From Microterricola gilva (lineage in GTDB: Bacteria; Actinomycetota; Actinomycetes; Actinomycetales; Microbacteriaceae): a stretch of DNA of 64,000 nucleotides. Location of the stretch: NCBI RefSeq assembly GCF_004217495.1, contig NZ_SHLC01000001.1, positions 992,001 to 1,056,000 of the forward strand, given 5' to 3'. The notes beneath the pieces were generated by a model. That model searched no databases, was not told the origin of the DNA, and saw only the letters and a program-made list of their open reading frames with translations. Below, one piece after another: positions 1 through 8,530 of this stretch. Each line of letters opens with the position of its first letter. The stretch's first letter is position 1. The position numbers and the translations under genes are program-made.

Positions 1-261
1 TCGACCATCGGCTACGGCGACTTTGCCACAGCATGCGTTGGCCTCCTCACCTACATCCGCGAGAAGCAGCTCCGCCAGGACGGCTCCCGCACCCTCGCCG
101 CCGCGATCGCGCACGTCGTGCTGCAGCCCATGTCCGACGGGTGGCGGTTCTCGAGGAAGAACAGCACCGGCCCTATCGCAGCACTCAACGCCGCAGCCGT
201 CGGGCTGTGGGCATACGACCACCGCGAGCCAGAGCTCGCCAAGCCCATCATCCACTTCTGA
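1..261 (+). CDS. Terminase large subunit, C-terminal end (partial)
   Basis: The reading frame is open from the first base and stops at 259-261, giving 86 residues that end in KPIIHF. The part with LAAAIAHVVLQPMSDGWRFS followed by an alanine-rich stretch and GLWAYDHR resembles the end of phage large terminase subunits, where the nuclease domain finishes with a short segment that selects asparagine/threonine-rich loops and a closing helix. The position directly before the portal gene fits. The ATPase and most of the nuclease domain lie upstream of the window, so the call rests on this tail and on gene order. Confidence 0.7.
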   Translation, partial: STIGYGDFATACVGLLTYIREKQLRQDGSRTLAAAIAHVVLQPMSDGWRFSRKNSTGPIAALNAAAVGLWAYDHREPELAKPIIHF

Positions 262-273
262 GAGGCCCGAACA

Positions 274-462
274 ATGACGATCAAGCTGGACTCGACCCGT
301 ATCTCCACCGTCGTGAAGTGCTCCGAATGCCCGTGGTGGGCGGCATTCGCGGACTCGAAACTCGAAGGTTGGACGGTCGGCGCACGGCATGACTCGCTCG
401 TGCACGGCGGCTCAAAACAGTCCACCGACGCACTGAGCTGGACGAAGCAACACGCCGAGTGA
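274..462 (+). CDS. Small prophage protein of unknown function, CxxC-containing
   Basis: A 62-residue protein starting 12 bp after the terminase stop, with an AGAGG-like ribosome binding site in between. It contains CSECPWW near residue 17, and His39 (ARHDSLVHGG) and His45, which together could form a small zinc-binding site. Small proteins of this style are common between terminase and portal genes in actinophages. I do not recognise a specific family. The close spacing and co-direction with the late genes make it likely to be real. Confidence 0.6.
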   Translation: MTIKLDSTRISTVVKCSECPWWAAFADSKLEGWTVGARHDSLVHGGSKQSTDALSWTKQHAE

Positions 463-484
463 TTTTCAGCACTCGGTGTGACTA

Positions 485-513
485 GTGACGATTCTCCACG
501 TGGGAATCGTCAC
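485..513. repeat. Palindrome overlapping the portal start codon
   Basis: GTGACGATTC at 485-494 is the exact reverse complement of GAATCGTCAC at 504-513, and the centre holds CCACGTGG. The element covers the first ten codons of the portal gene as called here. It could fold in the mRNA and mask initiation at GTG 485, or be a protein-binding site. Confidence 0.55.
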
Positions 514-1624
514 TGAAGTTAAGCGCCTGTTCGGGTTCGAGCTGTCGGCCGTTGTTGCCAGCCCCGAGTCGCCGTGGGCCACCTCGCCCATTGGGCAGTT
601 CACGCTCGACAACCTCTACAAGCTCGGCGAGCACATCCGAGTGACCGAACCTCGTGCCCGTCAGCTCTCGGTGATCTCGCGGGCCGAGGGCATCACCACC
701 GGCACGATCCAGCGGATGCCGTTGTTCACCGCGAATCGGGCTACCGGCATCCGGCTCCCCGCTCAGCCGTCACTTCTCGTCCAGCCTGAGCGCGGCATTC
801 CCCGCTCGACCACGCTGCGCCGTACCGCCAGGGCGATCTTCTACCACCCAGCAACGTGGTGGCACGTGACCGAGCGCGACGCGTACGGATGGCCGACGTT
901 CGTGCGCTACGTTCCACAGCACGAGGCCCGCACCGACGACGCCGGGCGGCTGATCAACGCGTTCGGCAAGGACGTCAACCAAGACGACGTGATCGACTTT
1001 GTGAATCCTGACGGCGGACTCCTCGTCCGTGGGGCCGAAACGATCCGGCGCAGCATCCTCGTCGACCGCGCCGCAGCACACGCCGAGTCCAACCCCGTCC
1101 CATCCATCGACCTCCACAACGACGGCCCAGATCTCGAAACCACCGAGATCGACGCCCTGATAACCCGGTGGCGCGAGGCCCGCGAGAACGGCGGCATCGG
1201 CTACACGAGCAAGACGCTGAAGGCCACGCCGCTCGGCCAGCCCGTCGAGCAACTGCTCATCGACGCCCGCAAGAAGCTCGAACTCGAACAGGCCCGCCAC
1301 GCCGGGATGCCCGCGTGGGCCGTCGACGTGGAGCTGGCCGGAACGTCCCTGAATTACAGCAACAACGCCAGCCGGTGGCGCGACCTCCTCAACCTCTCGG
1401 CCATCGCCGACGTGTCGACCATCATCACCGACCGGCTCTCGCTCGGCGACGTGACCCCGGCCACGCAGACCGTCGGCTTCGACACCGACCAGTTCACCCG
1501 CGACGACATGACCACCCGCTTCACCGCCTACAAGCTCGGCAAGGACGGCGGGTTCGTAACGAACGACCAGATCGCCACATGGGAGGGCTGGGCGAGCCCA
1601 GCACCCGAAGGGAGCACCAAGTGA
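485..1624 (+). CDS. Phage portal protein
   Basis: A 379-residue protein that begins at GTG 485; an in-frame stop at 479-481 prevents a longer version. It would form the dodecameric DNA channel at one capsid vertex. Support is positional (between terminase and protease/capsid) and from content: an N-terminal RLFGFELS segment, a middle part with TWWHVTERDAYGWPTFVRYVP, a D/N-rich DVIDFVNPDGG turn, and a helical C-terminal end, as in HK97-type actinophage portals. It is somewhat shorter than typical portals of 400-500 residues. Its stop overlaps the start of the next gene (GTGA at 1621-1624). There is no clear ribosome binding site, and a near-perfect palindrome overlaps the start; GTG 500 is the alternative start. 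Confidence 0.75.
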   Translation: MTILHVGIVTEVKRLFGFELSAVVASPESPWATSPIGQFTLDNLYKLGEHIRVTEPRARQLSVISRAEGITTGTIQRMPLFTANRATGIRLPAQPSLLVQPERGIPRSTTLRRTARAIFYHPATWWHVTERDAYGWPTFVRYVPQHEARTDDAGRLINAFGKDVNQDDVIDFVNPDGGLLVRGAETIRRSILVDRAAAHAESNPVPSIDLHNDGPDLETTEIDALITRWREARENGGIGYTSKTLKATPLGQPVEQLLIDARKKLELEQARHAGMPAWAVDVELAGTSLNYSNNASRWRDLLNLSAIADVSTIITDRLSLGDVTPATQTVGFDTDQFTRDDMTTRFTAYKLGKDGGFVTNDQIATWEGWASPAPEGSTK

Positions 1625-3333
1625 ACCGCAAACAACTCGACCGCCTCCACCGGCTCGGCCTCATCGGCGATGTGCAGCACACGGCGGGAATCGCCACGCT
1701 GAACGCCGGGGCCCAGTTCCGCCCCAAGCTCAGCGCCGTCCGAGTCAACGCTGCCATCACTCTCGCAGTCGACCCGACCGCCCGCACCATCAGCGGCACC
1801 GCCTCGATCTACGGCGAGTTCATCCCCTCGCACTACATGTACCTCGACGCCGGGTGTCTCAACTCCCGGATGCCGCTGAACAAGAACAAAATGCTCGTCG
1901 ACCACGACATGCGCCAGCCCGTCGGCTACCTCACCGAACTGGACGAGGGAACCCTCGCCGTCACTTACACGATCCCCGAAGGAGAAGAGGGCGACGACGC
2001 CCTCGCATCCGCCGAGAAGGGGCTCCGCGACGGGCTCTCGGTGGGGTTCACCGCCTCCGAGTACTACTTCGACGAAGACCTCAATATCCACGTCACCGCC
2101 GCCGACTGGTACGAAACCAGTCTCGTAGCCGTCCCCGCCGTCGCCGACGCCGGGGTGAACAACGTTGCCGCCGCCGTGGCAACCTCGCCCACCGAACCCA
2201 AGGAGTTCATTGTGAATCGACACCAGCTCGCGGCGGCCTTCGCCGCAGGCACCATCACCCAAGAGCAGTACGACGCCGCCCTCGCCGCGATCGTCGCCAC
2301 CGAGGCCGCCACCCCCACGCCGGCCGTTCCGGTTGCCGCCGACGTACAGGCTGGCCCCACCCACGACCCGGCCCCAGCCGCCAACCTCGAAGTCAACCAG
2401 CGACCCATGAACCTCGCCGCCGTCGCACAGCGCGTCGCGTCCGGCGTCCGCAGCGGCGAACTGACCAACTCCGAGGGCGTCGCCCTCGCCATCGGCGAGT
2501 TCCTGCCCAGCCAGGACGACGGGCAGGCATTCACCCGCCCCGAGTGGCTGGGCGAGCTGCGCACCCTTACCAAGTCCGACCGCCCGTGGATCGACGCCAT
2601 CGGTTCCCCGCTGCCGCTGACCTCGCTCAAGGCCGAAGGCTGGCGCTGGGACGAGGAGCCTGAGGTGAACGAGCACAGCCTCGACACGTTCGACGAGGTG
2701 ACCGGAAACGACCCGACCACGGCGGGTGACGCCTTCACCCCGTTCATGGTCGCCGCCGCTCACCGTGTGCAGCGCAGCGTGATCGACTTCGCCGACCCGC
2801 AGTTCACCGTCGACTTCCTCACGGCCCGCATGCGCCGCTACAACATCAAGTCGAACATCGGCATCCGCTCCCGCATGCTCGCCGCTGCGAGCGCGCCGAC
2901 CGGCACCGTCACCAAGGGCGGCGTCGTCGCCGTGCTCAAGCAGCTCGTCAAGGACGTGCGCCCGATCGGCGGCCGCCTGAACCGCGTCTTCCTCGACAAC
3001 CTCCTCTACGAGGAGCTGGAAGACCTCGACGTCGGCCCCACCTCGACGCTGCCGCTCTGGCTCCGCCAGGCATCCATCGGCATCAACCTCGCCGATGGCA
3101 CCGCCGACGTGGCCGGGCTCGCAATCGTCAACGATCCCGCCCTCGAAGCCGGGCAGGCGCTCGGCTTCGACAACAGCATCGTGGACGTGCGCGAGTCCCC
3201 GGTGATCCAGCCGACCGCCGTCGCGATCTCGGTCGCCGCCGTCGACATGGGCCTGTTCGGATACCTCCGCCTCGACGACCACGACCCCCGCGGCATCGTC
3301 AAGCGCAAGTACGTCCCGGCGCCCACCCCGTAG
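1621..3333 (+). CDS. Fused HK97-type prohead protease and major capsid protein
   Basis: A 570-residue protein starting at GTG 1621 behind GAAGGGAG. Residues about 40-185 are a prohead protease: the MLVDHD segment near residue 91 supplies the catalytic histidine, GLSVGF near 138 the serine, and ADWYETSLVAVPA closes the domain, as in the U35/S78-type herpesvirus-like fold. Residues about 198-262 are alanine/proline-rich and resemble a capsid delta (scaffold) domain. From about 262 to the end lies a capsid-like domain that includes LPLWLRQASIGINLADGTAD. In most HK97-like phages protease and capsid are separate genes. An internal in-frame start at 2212 may supply free capsid protein. The protease would normally cut off the delta domain during head maturation. 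Confidence 0.85.
   Translation: MNRKQLDRLHRLGLIGDVQHTAGIATLNAGAQFRPKLSAVRVNAAITLAVDPTARTISGTASIYGEFIPSHYMYLDAGCLNSRMPLNKNKMLVDHDMRQPVGYLTELDEGTLAVTYTIPEGEEGDDALASAEKGLRDGLSVGFTASEYYFDEDLNIHVTAADWYETSLVAVPAVADAGVNNVAAAVATSPTEPKEFIVNRHQLAAAFAAGTITQEQYDAALAAIVATEAATPTPAVPVAADVQAGPTHDPAPAANLEVNQRPMNLAAVAQRVASGVRSGELTNSEGVALAIGEFLPSQDDGQAFTRPEWLGELRTLTKSDRPWIDAIGSPLPLTSLKAEGWRWDEEPEVNEHSLDTFDEVTGNDPTTAGDAFTPFMVAAAHRVQRSVIDFADPQFTVDFLTARMRRYNIKSNIGIRSRMLAAASAPTGTVTKGGVVAVLKQLVKDVRPIGGRLNRVFLDNLLYEELEDLDVGPTSTLPLWLRQASIGINLADGTADVAGLAIVNDPALEAGQALGFDNSIVDVRESPVIQPTAVAISVAAVDMGLFGYLRLDDHDPRGIVKRKYVPAPTP
2200..2214 (+). promoter_or_regulatory. Internal ribosome binding site and GTG start inside the protease-capsid gene
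   Basis: AAGGAG at 2200-2205 lies 6 nt before GTG 2212, which is in frame with the fusion (codon 198). Translation from it would give VNRHQLAAAF..., a 373-residue capsid protein with its delta domain but no protease. The full-length protein begins VNRKQLDRL, so both starts are followed by the same VNRxQL sequence, which supports the second one being a true initiation site. Confidence 0.6.
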
Positions 3334-3398
3334 CACCCCCGGTGCCCGGCCCCGAACGGGGTCGGGCACCATCCACCCTCACATGGAAGGTGCCCGTC

Positions 3399-3731
3399 AT
3401 GGTCACTTGGCACACCGCCGACACCGCTCGCGCCGAGTGGAAGGACGCCCCCGCCACCGACGAGCTGAACGACCTCCTCGCGACGGCCAAAATCGAGTGC
3501 ATCGAGTTCGCCACGAGCAAACCCTACGAGGAGTTCGATGAACCAGCGGGCGGCATCCGCCCCGGCTGGCGCATCGCGCAACTCCTCCAAGCCCGGGCCA
3601 TCTGGACGTTCAAACAGACCGGCCCGCAAGACACCATTGGGTACGAGGGCGGCGGCGTCCGCGTCTACCCCATGGACGCCAACATCCGCGCACGGCTCCG
3701 CCCGCTGCGCCCCGTCCCCGGAGTGGGATAA
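3399..3731 (+). CDS. Head-tail connector (adaptor-like) protein
   Basis: ATG 3399 is preceded by GGAAGG (3385-3390), so it is preferred over in-frame starts further upstream; the product has 110 residues. Its place right after the capsid gene, its size and the mostly helical sequence (LNDLLATAKIECIEFA, then GWRIAQLLQARAIWTF) fit the gp6/gp15-like adaptor that joins portal and neck. The ending RPLRPVPGVG resembles the C-terminal tails of such adaptors in actinophages. No catalytic function is expected. The call is by position and general resemblance. Confidence 0.65.
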   Translation: MVTWHTADTARAEWKDAPATDELNDLLATAKIECIEFATSKPYEEFDEPAGGIRPGWRIAQLLQARAIWTFKQTGPQDTIGYEGGGVRVYPMDANIRARLRPLRPVPGVG

Positions 3732-3733
3732 GC

Positions 3734-4114
3734 ATGGCCGACGAAACCACCACCCGTGCCCAGCTCGCCGCAGCCCTCCGCGCGGCCCTGCCCGGCAGTT
3801 ACACCGTCTACGGCTACCCCCTCAACCTCGGCCCGCTCAGCGCGGCCGTGACAGCAGCCATCGTCGTGGAGCGGCGCAAGGTCGAACCCGCCCCCAATCA
3901 GGGCAGCGCGCGCGAAACGTTCTGGATCTGGGTCATCACCGACCAGCTAGACGAGGAGAAGGCCGAGGACACGCTCGACACTGCCCTCACCACCGTGCTC
4001 GACGCGCTGCTCCCGCTGACGTGGTGCACCGCACCCGACGCCACCCGCGACAGGTACGACGAGCAGAAGCACGCGTATCGCATCGAAATCACCGTCAACA
4101 CGAACAAGGAGTAG
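3734..4114 (+). CDS. Neck or tail terminator-like protein
   Basis: A 126-residue protein two bases after the preceding stop. It has an N-terminal helix (TTRAQLAAALRAALPG), strand-like segments (YTVYGYPLN, AAIVVERRKV, TFWIWVITDQ) and an acidic helix (LDEEKAEDTLDTALTTVL), ending in YRIEITVNT. This alternating alpha/beta layout and its place just before the major tail gene match tail terminator proteins (lambda gpU-like) that cap the tail tube. No separate stopper gene is seen between the adaptor and this gene, so it could fill a neighbouring neck role instead. Confidence 0.55.
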   Translation: MADETTTRAQLAAALRAALPGSYTVYGYPLNLGPLSAAVTAAIVVERRKVEPAPNQGSARETFWIWVITDQLDEEKAEDTLDTALTTVLDALLPLTWCTAPDATRDRYDEQKHAYRIEITVNTNKE

Positions 4115-4116
4115 AC

Positions 4117-4530
4117 ATGCCACAGATCAACGTTGCCCCCAGGGCACAAAAGAACCTCAAGCTCAGCATTGGGGCCGACACCTACGAGAAGCATGTGAGC
4201 AACGTGCAGTGGACGCCGACCAGCTCAACGGCTGAGTGGCGAGGTGGCACTCCGGATGCCGTCTTCACCGACACGACCTCGCCGACGTGGACGGCGAACA
4301 TCACGCTCGTGCAGGACTTCGAGACCGAGGACAGCCTCGCCAACTTCCTCCTCGACCACGCCGGGGAGCAGGTCGAGATGAAGTACAAGCCGGATGCCGA
4401 TGGAACGTTCGAGATCAGCGCCACCGTCACCCTCGCACCTCCGGCCATCGGCGGCGCAGTCAACGCGTTCAACGAGTCGACCGTCGCCATGGGCTCGACC
4501 AAGCCCGTCCGCACACCCGTCGGCCCGTAA
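4117..4530 (+). CDS. Major tail (tube) protein
   Basis: 137 residues from ATG 4117, 2 bp after the previous stop. The sequence is beta-rich with typical tail-tube phrases (HVSNVQWTPTSSTAEWRGGT, DTTSPTWTANITLVQDFE, then EQVEMKYKPDADGTFEISAT) and a short C-terminal GSTKPVRTPVGP. This matches small tail-tube subunits of actinophages that polymerise as hexameric rings around the tape measure. It has no Ig-like C-terminal extension. Placement before the tape measure gene supports the call. Confidence 0.7.
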   Translation: MPQINVAPRAQKNLKLSIGADTYEKHVSNVQWTPTSSTAEWRGGTPDAVFTDTTSPTWTANITLVQDFETEDSLANFLLDHAGEQVEMKYKPDADGTFEISATVTLAPPAIGGAVNAFNESTVAMGSTKPVRTPVGP

Positions 4531-4532
4531 CC

Positions 4533-5033
4533 ATGTTCGATGTCCGCCGATCTCCCGAACTGAAAGCGGCGGTGTTCGGCCTCCGCCGCGCGAATGCCGA
4601 GGTGCGCAAAGGCGTCAACGTGCAGACGCGTCAGGAGATCGGCGGACGCTGGAAGACCGCAGTCGAGAGTCGTGCCTCGACCAACATGGAGCGGGCCATC
4701 ATCGTGAAGGGCGCCCGCGCCCGCGCCGGAACCGACCGGTTCAGCCTCCTCGCCGCAACCTCCCGCAAACCTCTGCGAGGCGGCCTCGTGCCCGCCTTCG
4801 AATGGGCAGGTGGCGAGTTCGGCGCACGCAGCCGCCAGGCCGAGGTGCGCACCCGCTCGCGCAAGGGCAAGGCCTACACCGCCAAGAAGTGGATCAACAG
4901 ACAGTTCAAAGGCCGGGTCAAAGAGGGCCGCATCGCCTACGACGCGGCATCCGAGATCGGCACATGGGCCGTCGCCCAGTGGGTGCAATTCATCGTCGAC
5001 AACTACGCCAAAGCAGGAAGGAAGACCAACTAA
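4533..5033 (+). CDS. Prophage tail-region protein, possibly HK97 gp10-like
   Basis: A basic 166-residue protein between the tail tube and tape measure genes, where many siphophages carry the tail assembly chaperone pair. It does not look like a chaperone pair: it is a single frame with many Arg/Lys residues (LRRANAEVRKGVNVQTRQE, then SRQAEVRTRSRKGKAYTAKK). The layout, with an N-terminal helical start and a late VAQWVQFIVDNYAK helix, recalls HK97 gp10-type neck proteins. Its stop TAA shares one base with the next start. The exact role is uncertain. Confidence 0.5.
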   Translation: MFDVRRSPELKAAVFGLRRANAEVRKGVNVQTRQEIGGRWKTAVESRASTNMERAIIVKGARARAGTDRFSLLAATSRKPLRGGLVPAFEWAGGEFGARSRQAEVRTRSRKGKAYTAKKWINRQFKGRVKEGRIAYDAASEIGTWAVAQWVQFIVDNYAKAGRKTN

Positions 5034-6472
5034 TGGCAATCACCATTGACTTCCTCTCAAACGTTCGCGACCTCCTCCGAGGCACCGACGACGCCGAGGA
5101 GGCCTTCGAGGGCGTCGCCGACTCACTAGACGACCTCGCCCGCGAGAGCCAGCGTGCAGGCGACAAGCTCGGCGACAACATCCGCGACGGAGCGAAGGAC
5201 GCAGAGAAAGGCGTCGACCGGCTGGAACGCTCGTTCAAGGAACTTGCGGATACCTCGAAGCGCGAGGCCAAAGGAGCGGGCGACCAGATCGGCCGAAACT
5301 ACAAGAAGGGCACCGACGACGCGCGCGACGGGCTCAAAGACTTCAAAGAGGAAGCGAACTCCACAGCCAAAGAATCCGCCGCCAGCTTCGACGGCTCTGC
5401 CGATTCCATCGTGGACATGTTCCAAGAGGTCGCGGCCAACGCCTTCGCGGGGTTCGGGCCTGCAGGCGCAGCGGCCGGCCTCGCCGCAGCCGTCGGAATC
5501 GGGCTCATCAGCTCCGCGCTGCAAGCTGGATCTGAGGACAGCGAAGCCATGCGAGAGAAGGTCGGCGAACTCGCAACCGAGCTAATAGAAACCGGCGACG
5601 TTGGCAAGCTCTCTCTCGAGTACGTCATCGACAAGATCAAAGAGCTTGCCACCGAAACCGACCCCGCGAAGAACTCGCTCGATGACCTCCGCGAGATCGC
5701 CCGCAAGACCGGCGTACCCTTCGACCGGCTCGCCGGGCTCTACGCCGACAACAGCGACGCCCTCGACGAGTACATCGGTGGTGTGCGTGAACAGATCAAG
5801 GCCATGGAAGGGGCAGGCCGGGGGCTCGGCGACTTCAACGCGTTCATGGAAAAGAGCGCTGACAGTGAGAAGTACACGGGTCTTGTCCTGATCGCGCGGA
5901 AGTACGACAGCATCAAGAAGTCGACCGAGGAAGCAGCCGCAGAGGAAGCCGCGTGGCTCGCACTCGGCGGCCCCGAGTTCGAGCGCAAAGCACAGCTCGT
6001 CGGAACCGTCAACGACGCATACGACGACGCCGCTGGCAGCGTTCAGGACTACATCAACAAAGAGACCGGTCTGTTCGACACCGCCGCATACATCGCCGCC
6101 ATGCAAGAGAAGCAGCAGGCGCTAATTGACTACCAGGACACACTCGCCACAAGCCCGCTGTCGGACTCGGCGAAGAGTTTTCTGGACTCGCAGGGTGCAG
6201 AAGCAGCGGCAACCTTCCTCGCCGGGTACAAGGCTGCTACGCCCGAGCAACAGGACGAGCTGGGTCGCATCTGGACTGAGGCGGGAAAGACCTCCAGCGG
6301 CTCGTATTCAACGGCCCTCGCCGCCGGTATCCCGAAAACGATGGAAGGCCCGCTAGTCACGCCCCGGATCGGCGATGTCGACCTATCCGAGATTCAACGA
6401 CAGATCTCAAACCATCGATTCGTGGCTCGCGTCGCGACCAAGTTCGATCGAGTCGGAAGCCCGGTGCTCTAA
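5033..6472 (+). CDS. Short tape measure protein
   Basis: 479 residues starting at an ATG that overlaps the previous stop (TAATG). The first 130 residues are heptad-rich and charged (SDDLARESQRAG-like helices, DAEKGVDRLERSFKELAD), followed by a hydrophobic Ala/Gly segment near residues 140-170 ([20 protein letters not shown]), then further long helices. This is the usual make-up of a tape measure: a coiled-coil rod with a membrane-active patch. The rule of about 1.5 angstrom of tail per residue predicts a tail near 70 nm, short for a siphovirus. No peptidase or lysozyme module is visible. Confidence 0.75.
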   Translation: MAITIDFLSNVRDLLRGTDDAEEAFEGVADSLDDLARESQRAGDKLGDNIRDGAKDAEKGVDRLERSFKELADTSKREAKGAGDQIGRNYKKGTDDARDGLKDFKEEANSTAKESAASFDGSADSIVDMFQEVAANAFAGFGPAGAAAGLAAAVGIGLISSALQAGSEDSEAMREKVGELATELIETGDVGKLSLEYVIDKIKELATETDPAKNSLDDLREIARKTGVPFDRLAGLYADNSDALDEYIGGVREQIKAMEGAGRGLGDFNAFMEKSADSEKYTGLVLIARKYDSIKKSTEEAAAEEAAWLALGGPEFERKAQLVGTVNDAYDDAAGSVQDYINKETGLFDTAAYIAAMQEKQQALIDYQDTLATSPLSDSAKSFLDSQGAEAAATFLAGYKAATPEQQDELGRIWTEAGKTSSGSYSTALAAGIPKTMEGPLVTPRIGDVDLSEIQRQISNHRFVARVATKFDRVGSPVL

Positions 6473-6828
6473 TGTCCACGATCACAGACGGCACAACGAC
6501 CATCACGCCTCTATTGGTGCTTGGGTACGAGGCGACTAGGCAGGGACGCAACATCATCCACCCGATCATCGGGCGGCCCGATCCCGATGTCACGCTCGCG
6601 CCCGCCGCGCTGCGGACGGGGACACTGAGCCTGCTGTTCAAAGACGAGCCGACCGCAGCCGGATGCATGACCATGCACGCCGCCGCCGCAGTATTCACCG
6701 TCGACCGTGACGACCTGCCGGGAGCGTCGATGAGGTACGTCGTCGCAGGCCGCATCGGGGTCACTCTCGACCCGGCGACCCTGCTTCGGTGCGTGGTGAC
6801 GGTGGACTTTCAGGAGGTCGCACCGTGA
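6472..6828 (+). CDS. Tail protein of unknown role after the tape measure
   Basis: 118 residues; the ATG shares a base with the tape measure stop (TAATG). Its sequence is beta-rich with NIIHPIIGRPDPDVTLAP and a repeated threonine-rich start. Size and place match the small protein before the first large minor tail protein, in the distal-tail position of many actinophages. The phrase LRTGTLSLLFKDE recalls phage proteins that imitate tail-tube folds. I do not assign a firm function. Confidence 0.5.
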   Translation: MSTITDGTTTITPLLVLGYEATRQGRNIIHPIIGRPDPDVTLAPAALRTGTLSLLFKDEPTAAGCMTMHAAAAVFTVDRDDLPGASMRYVVAGRIGVTLDPATLLRCVVTVDFQEVAP

Positions 6829-8528
6829 CGATCTCAACGCACGACTACGCGGCAACCCTGCTAGTGGGGGCGGGGCACGCCCTCTCGCCGCGCGGCGGCC
6901 GGGTCACGATGGACGAGGGGTGGTCGCCACACGTCCAGGCGGAGCTGACGATCCCGATTCCAGCGCAGACCGTGCAAGAGCTGATCGACCCGCGCCAGCC
7001 GCGCCGGGTCAAGATCAGTTGCGCGGCCAACTACACCCCGGCCCAATCCCGGGTGTTCGACCTCGGCCTGCGCGATCGCCAGATCGACCACGAGGCCGGG
7101 GAGATGACGCTCTCGCTAGCCTCCGATGAAGCCCTCCTGCAGGACGACGTGTGGCTCGCCACTGCCCCCAACACGGCGGCACTGGCCTATCAGTCGTCGC
7201 TGCGCAGCATCATCAACAACGTTGTGCTGTCCCGCATTGGCGCCGCCCTGCAGCCCGGCGCAGCTGACTCGTCTTTCTACGTGCTCACCGACTCCACAAA
7301 CCTGTTCACCAACCCGACCGCACAGATCGACACCACCGACACAACGTCGCAGGGCCTCACCAACTTGGTACGGCAGACCGGCGTCGTTCCCGGGTCGCAC
7401 GGCACGGGGTTCCGGCTCAACGGTGCCGCAGCCACCGGCGACTCGGCAATGATGATCGGCGGCGATTCGGGCGCGCTGCGCAACGGTATGCAGGCAGGCA
7501 AGACGTACACGGTGTCGGGCATCTTCATGATCTCGGCAGCGATGGCCGGTACCGCTGTCGCACAGGCGCGCCGCATCGTCGCGTACACCCGCGTCGGCTC
7601 AGGCTCGTACGTGACGACCAGCTCAGCGCAGGCTCCCAACGCGGCCGGGAACACCCGGCTCTCGGTGACCTTCACCGTCCCGCCCGGCGCAACCGAAGCG
7701 TTCGTGCGGTTCTACCACGGCCACGCGAGCACGGCATCGTGCTACTGGATCGACCTTCGCCTCTCCGAAGGCACAGAGACCGCCTACTTCGACGGCGACA
7801 CTGCCGACACTGCCGACTACGGCTACAACTGGACAGGCGCAGCGGGCAAGAGCACCGCGACACGCACCGCCCTCGTCGACCGCTCGCCCGAACTGCTCAA
7901 CTGGAAGCCAGGCGAGTCGGCATGGGACTTTGTGCAGCCGCTCTTTCAGGCGGCCGCCCTGCGACTCTTCTGCGACGAGGCGCGCAAGTGGTGGCTCGTC
8001 GACGGCAGCTACATCGCCAGTGGACAGACGCAGCTCTCCACCGCGAAGAACCTCACGAAGGCAGTCGACCAGATCAGCCGCGACGACGACGACTGGTTCG
8101 ACGCCGCGCTATTCATCTACAGATGGCGGGATTCCACCGGGGCTGCGCAAGAAGCGATCGACTGGTATGCCGAACCGGGGCGCAGCCGTGTCAGGACTTT
8201 CATCCTCGAGCGCGCGTACCCCGGCCCCGGCGCTGCGCGGTACGCCGTCAAGCGCGCGGCCGGACGCGGGCGGACTCTCGACGTGTCTGCCGTGTCGCAG
8301 TACGCAGTGAAACCCACACAGCCCGTAACCGTCACGCTCCCAGCAACACCGATCCAGACCGGCGTTGTTGCCTCCGTCGCGTGGGATCTCGCGACCGACG
8401 AAATGGCCGTGAAGACGCGCGGTCTAACTGATACCCCGCCGACGGCATGGATCTTCCTGCCAGCCGGTACCTCGTGGCTCGCCTCACCTCCCGGTGGGTC
8501 GTGGCTTTCCGAAACGATTGGAGCATAG
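6825..8528 (+). CDS. Minor tail protein with an inserted carbohydrate-binding-like module
   Basis: 567 residues from GTG 6825, which overlaps the preceding stop as GTGA and sits behind CAGGAGG. Residues 1-140 and 355-567 look like a baseplate or hub protein (VTMDEGWSPHVQAELTIPIP; SAWDFVQPLFQAAALRLFCDE). In between, residues about 160-345 resemble a jelly-roll carbohydrate-binding domain: an opening NLFTNPTAQ, a central GKTYTVSGIFMIS and a closing CYWIDLRLSEGTE. Such insertions help phages bind cell-wall glycans. The assignment is by order and by this pattern. Confidence 0.65.
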   Translation: MTISTHDYAATLLVGAGHALSPRGGRVTMDEGWSPHVQAELTIPIPAQTVQELIDPRQPRRVKISCAANYTPAQSRVFDLGLRDRQIDHEAGEMTLSLASDEALLQDDVWLATAPNTAALAYQSSLRSIINNVVLSRIGAALQPGAADSSFYVLTDSTNLFTNPTAQIDTTDTTSQGLTNLVRQTGVVPGSHGTGFRLNGAAATGDSAMMIGGDSGALRNGMQAGKTYTVSGIFMISAAMAGTAVAQARRIVAYTRVGSGSYVTTSSAQAPNAAGNTRLSVTFTVPPGATEAFVRFYHGHASTASCYWIDLRLSEGTETAYFDGDTADTADYGYNWTGAAGKSTATRTALVDRSPELLNWKPGESAWDFVQPLFQAAALRLFCDEARKWWLVDGSYIASGQTQLSTAKNLTKAVDQISRDDDDWFDAALFIYRWRDSTGAAQEAIDWYAEPGRSRVRTFILERAYPGPGAARYAVKRAAGRGRTLDVSAVSQYAVKPTQPVTVTLPATPIQTGVVASVAWDLATDEMAVKTRGLTDTPPTAWIFLPAGTSWLASPPGGSWLSETIGA

Positions 8529-8530
8529 CA

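Noticed and set aside
1528-3372. 614-codon minus-strand reading frame opposite the capsid gene
   Set aside because: Low-complexity Val/Gly/Asp translation, no domain, and antisense to a well-supported structural gene.
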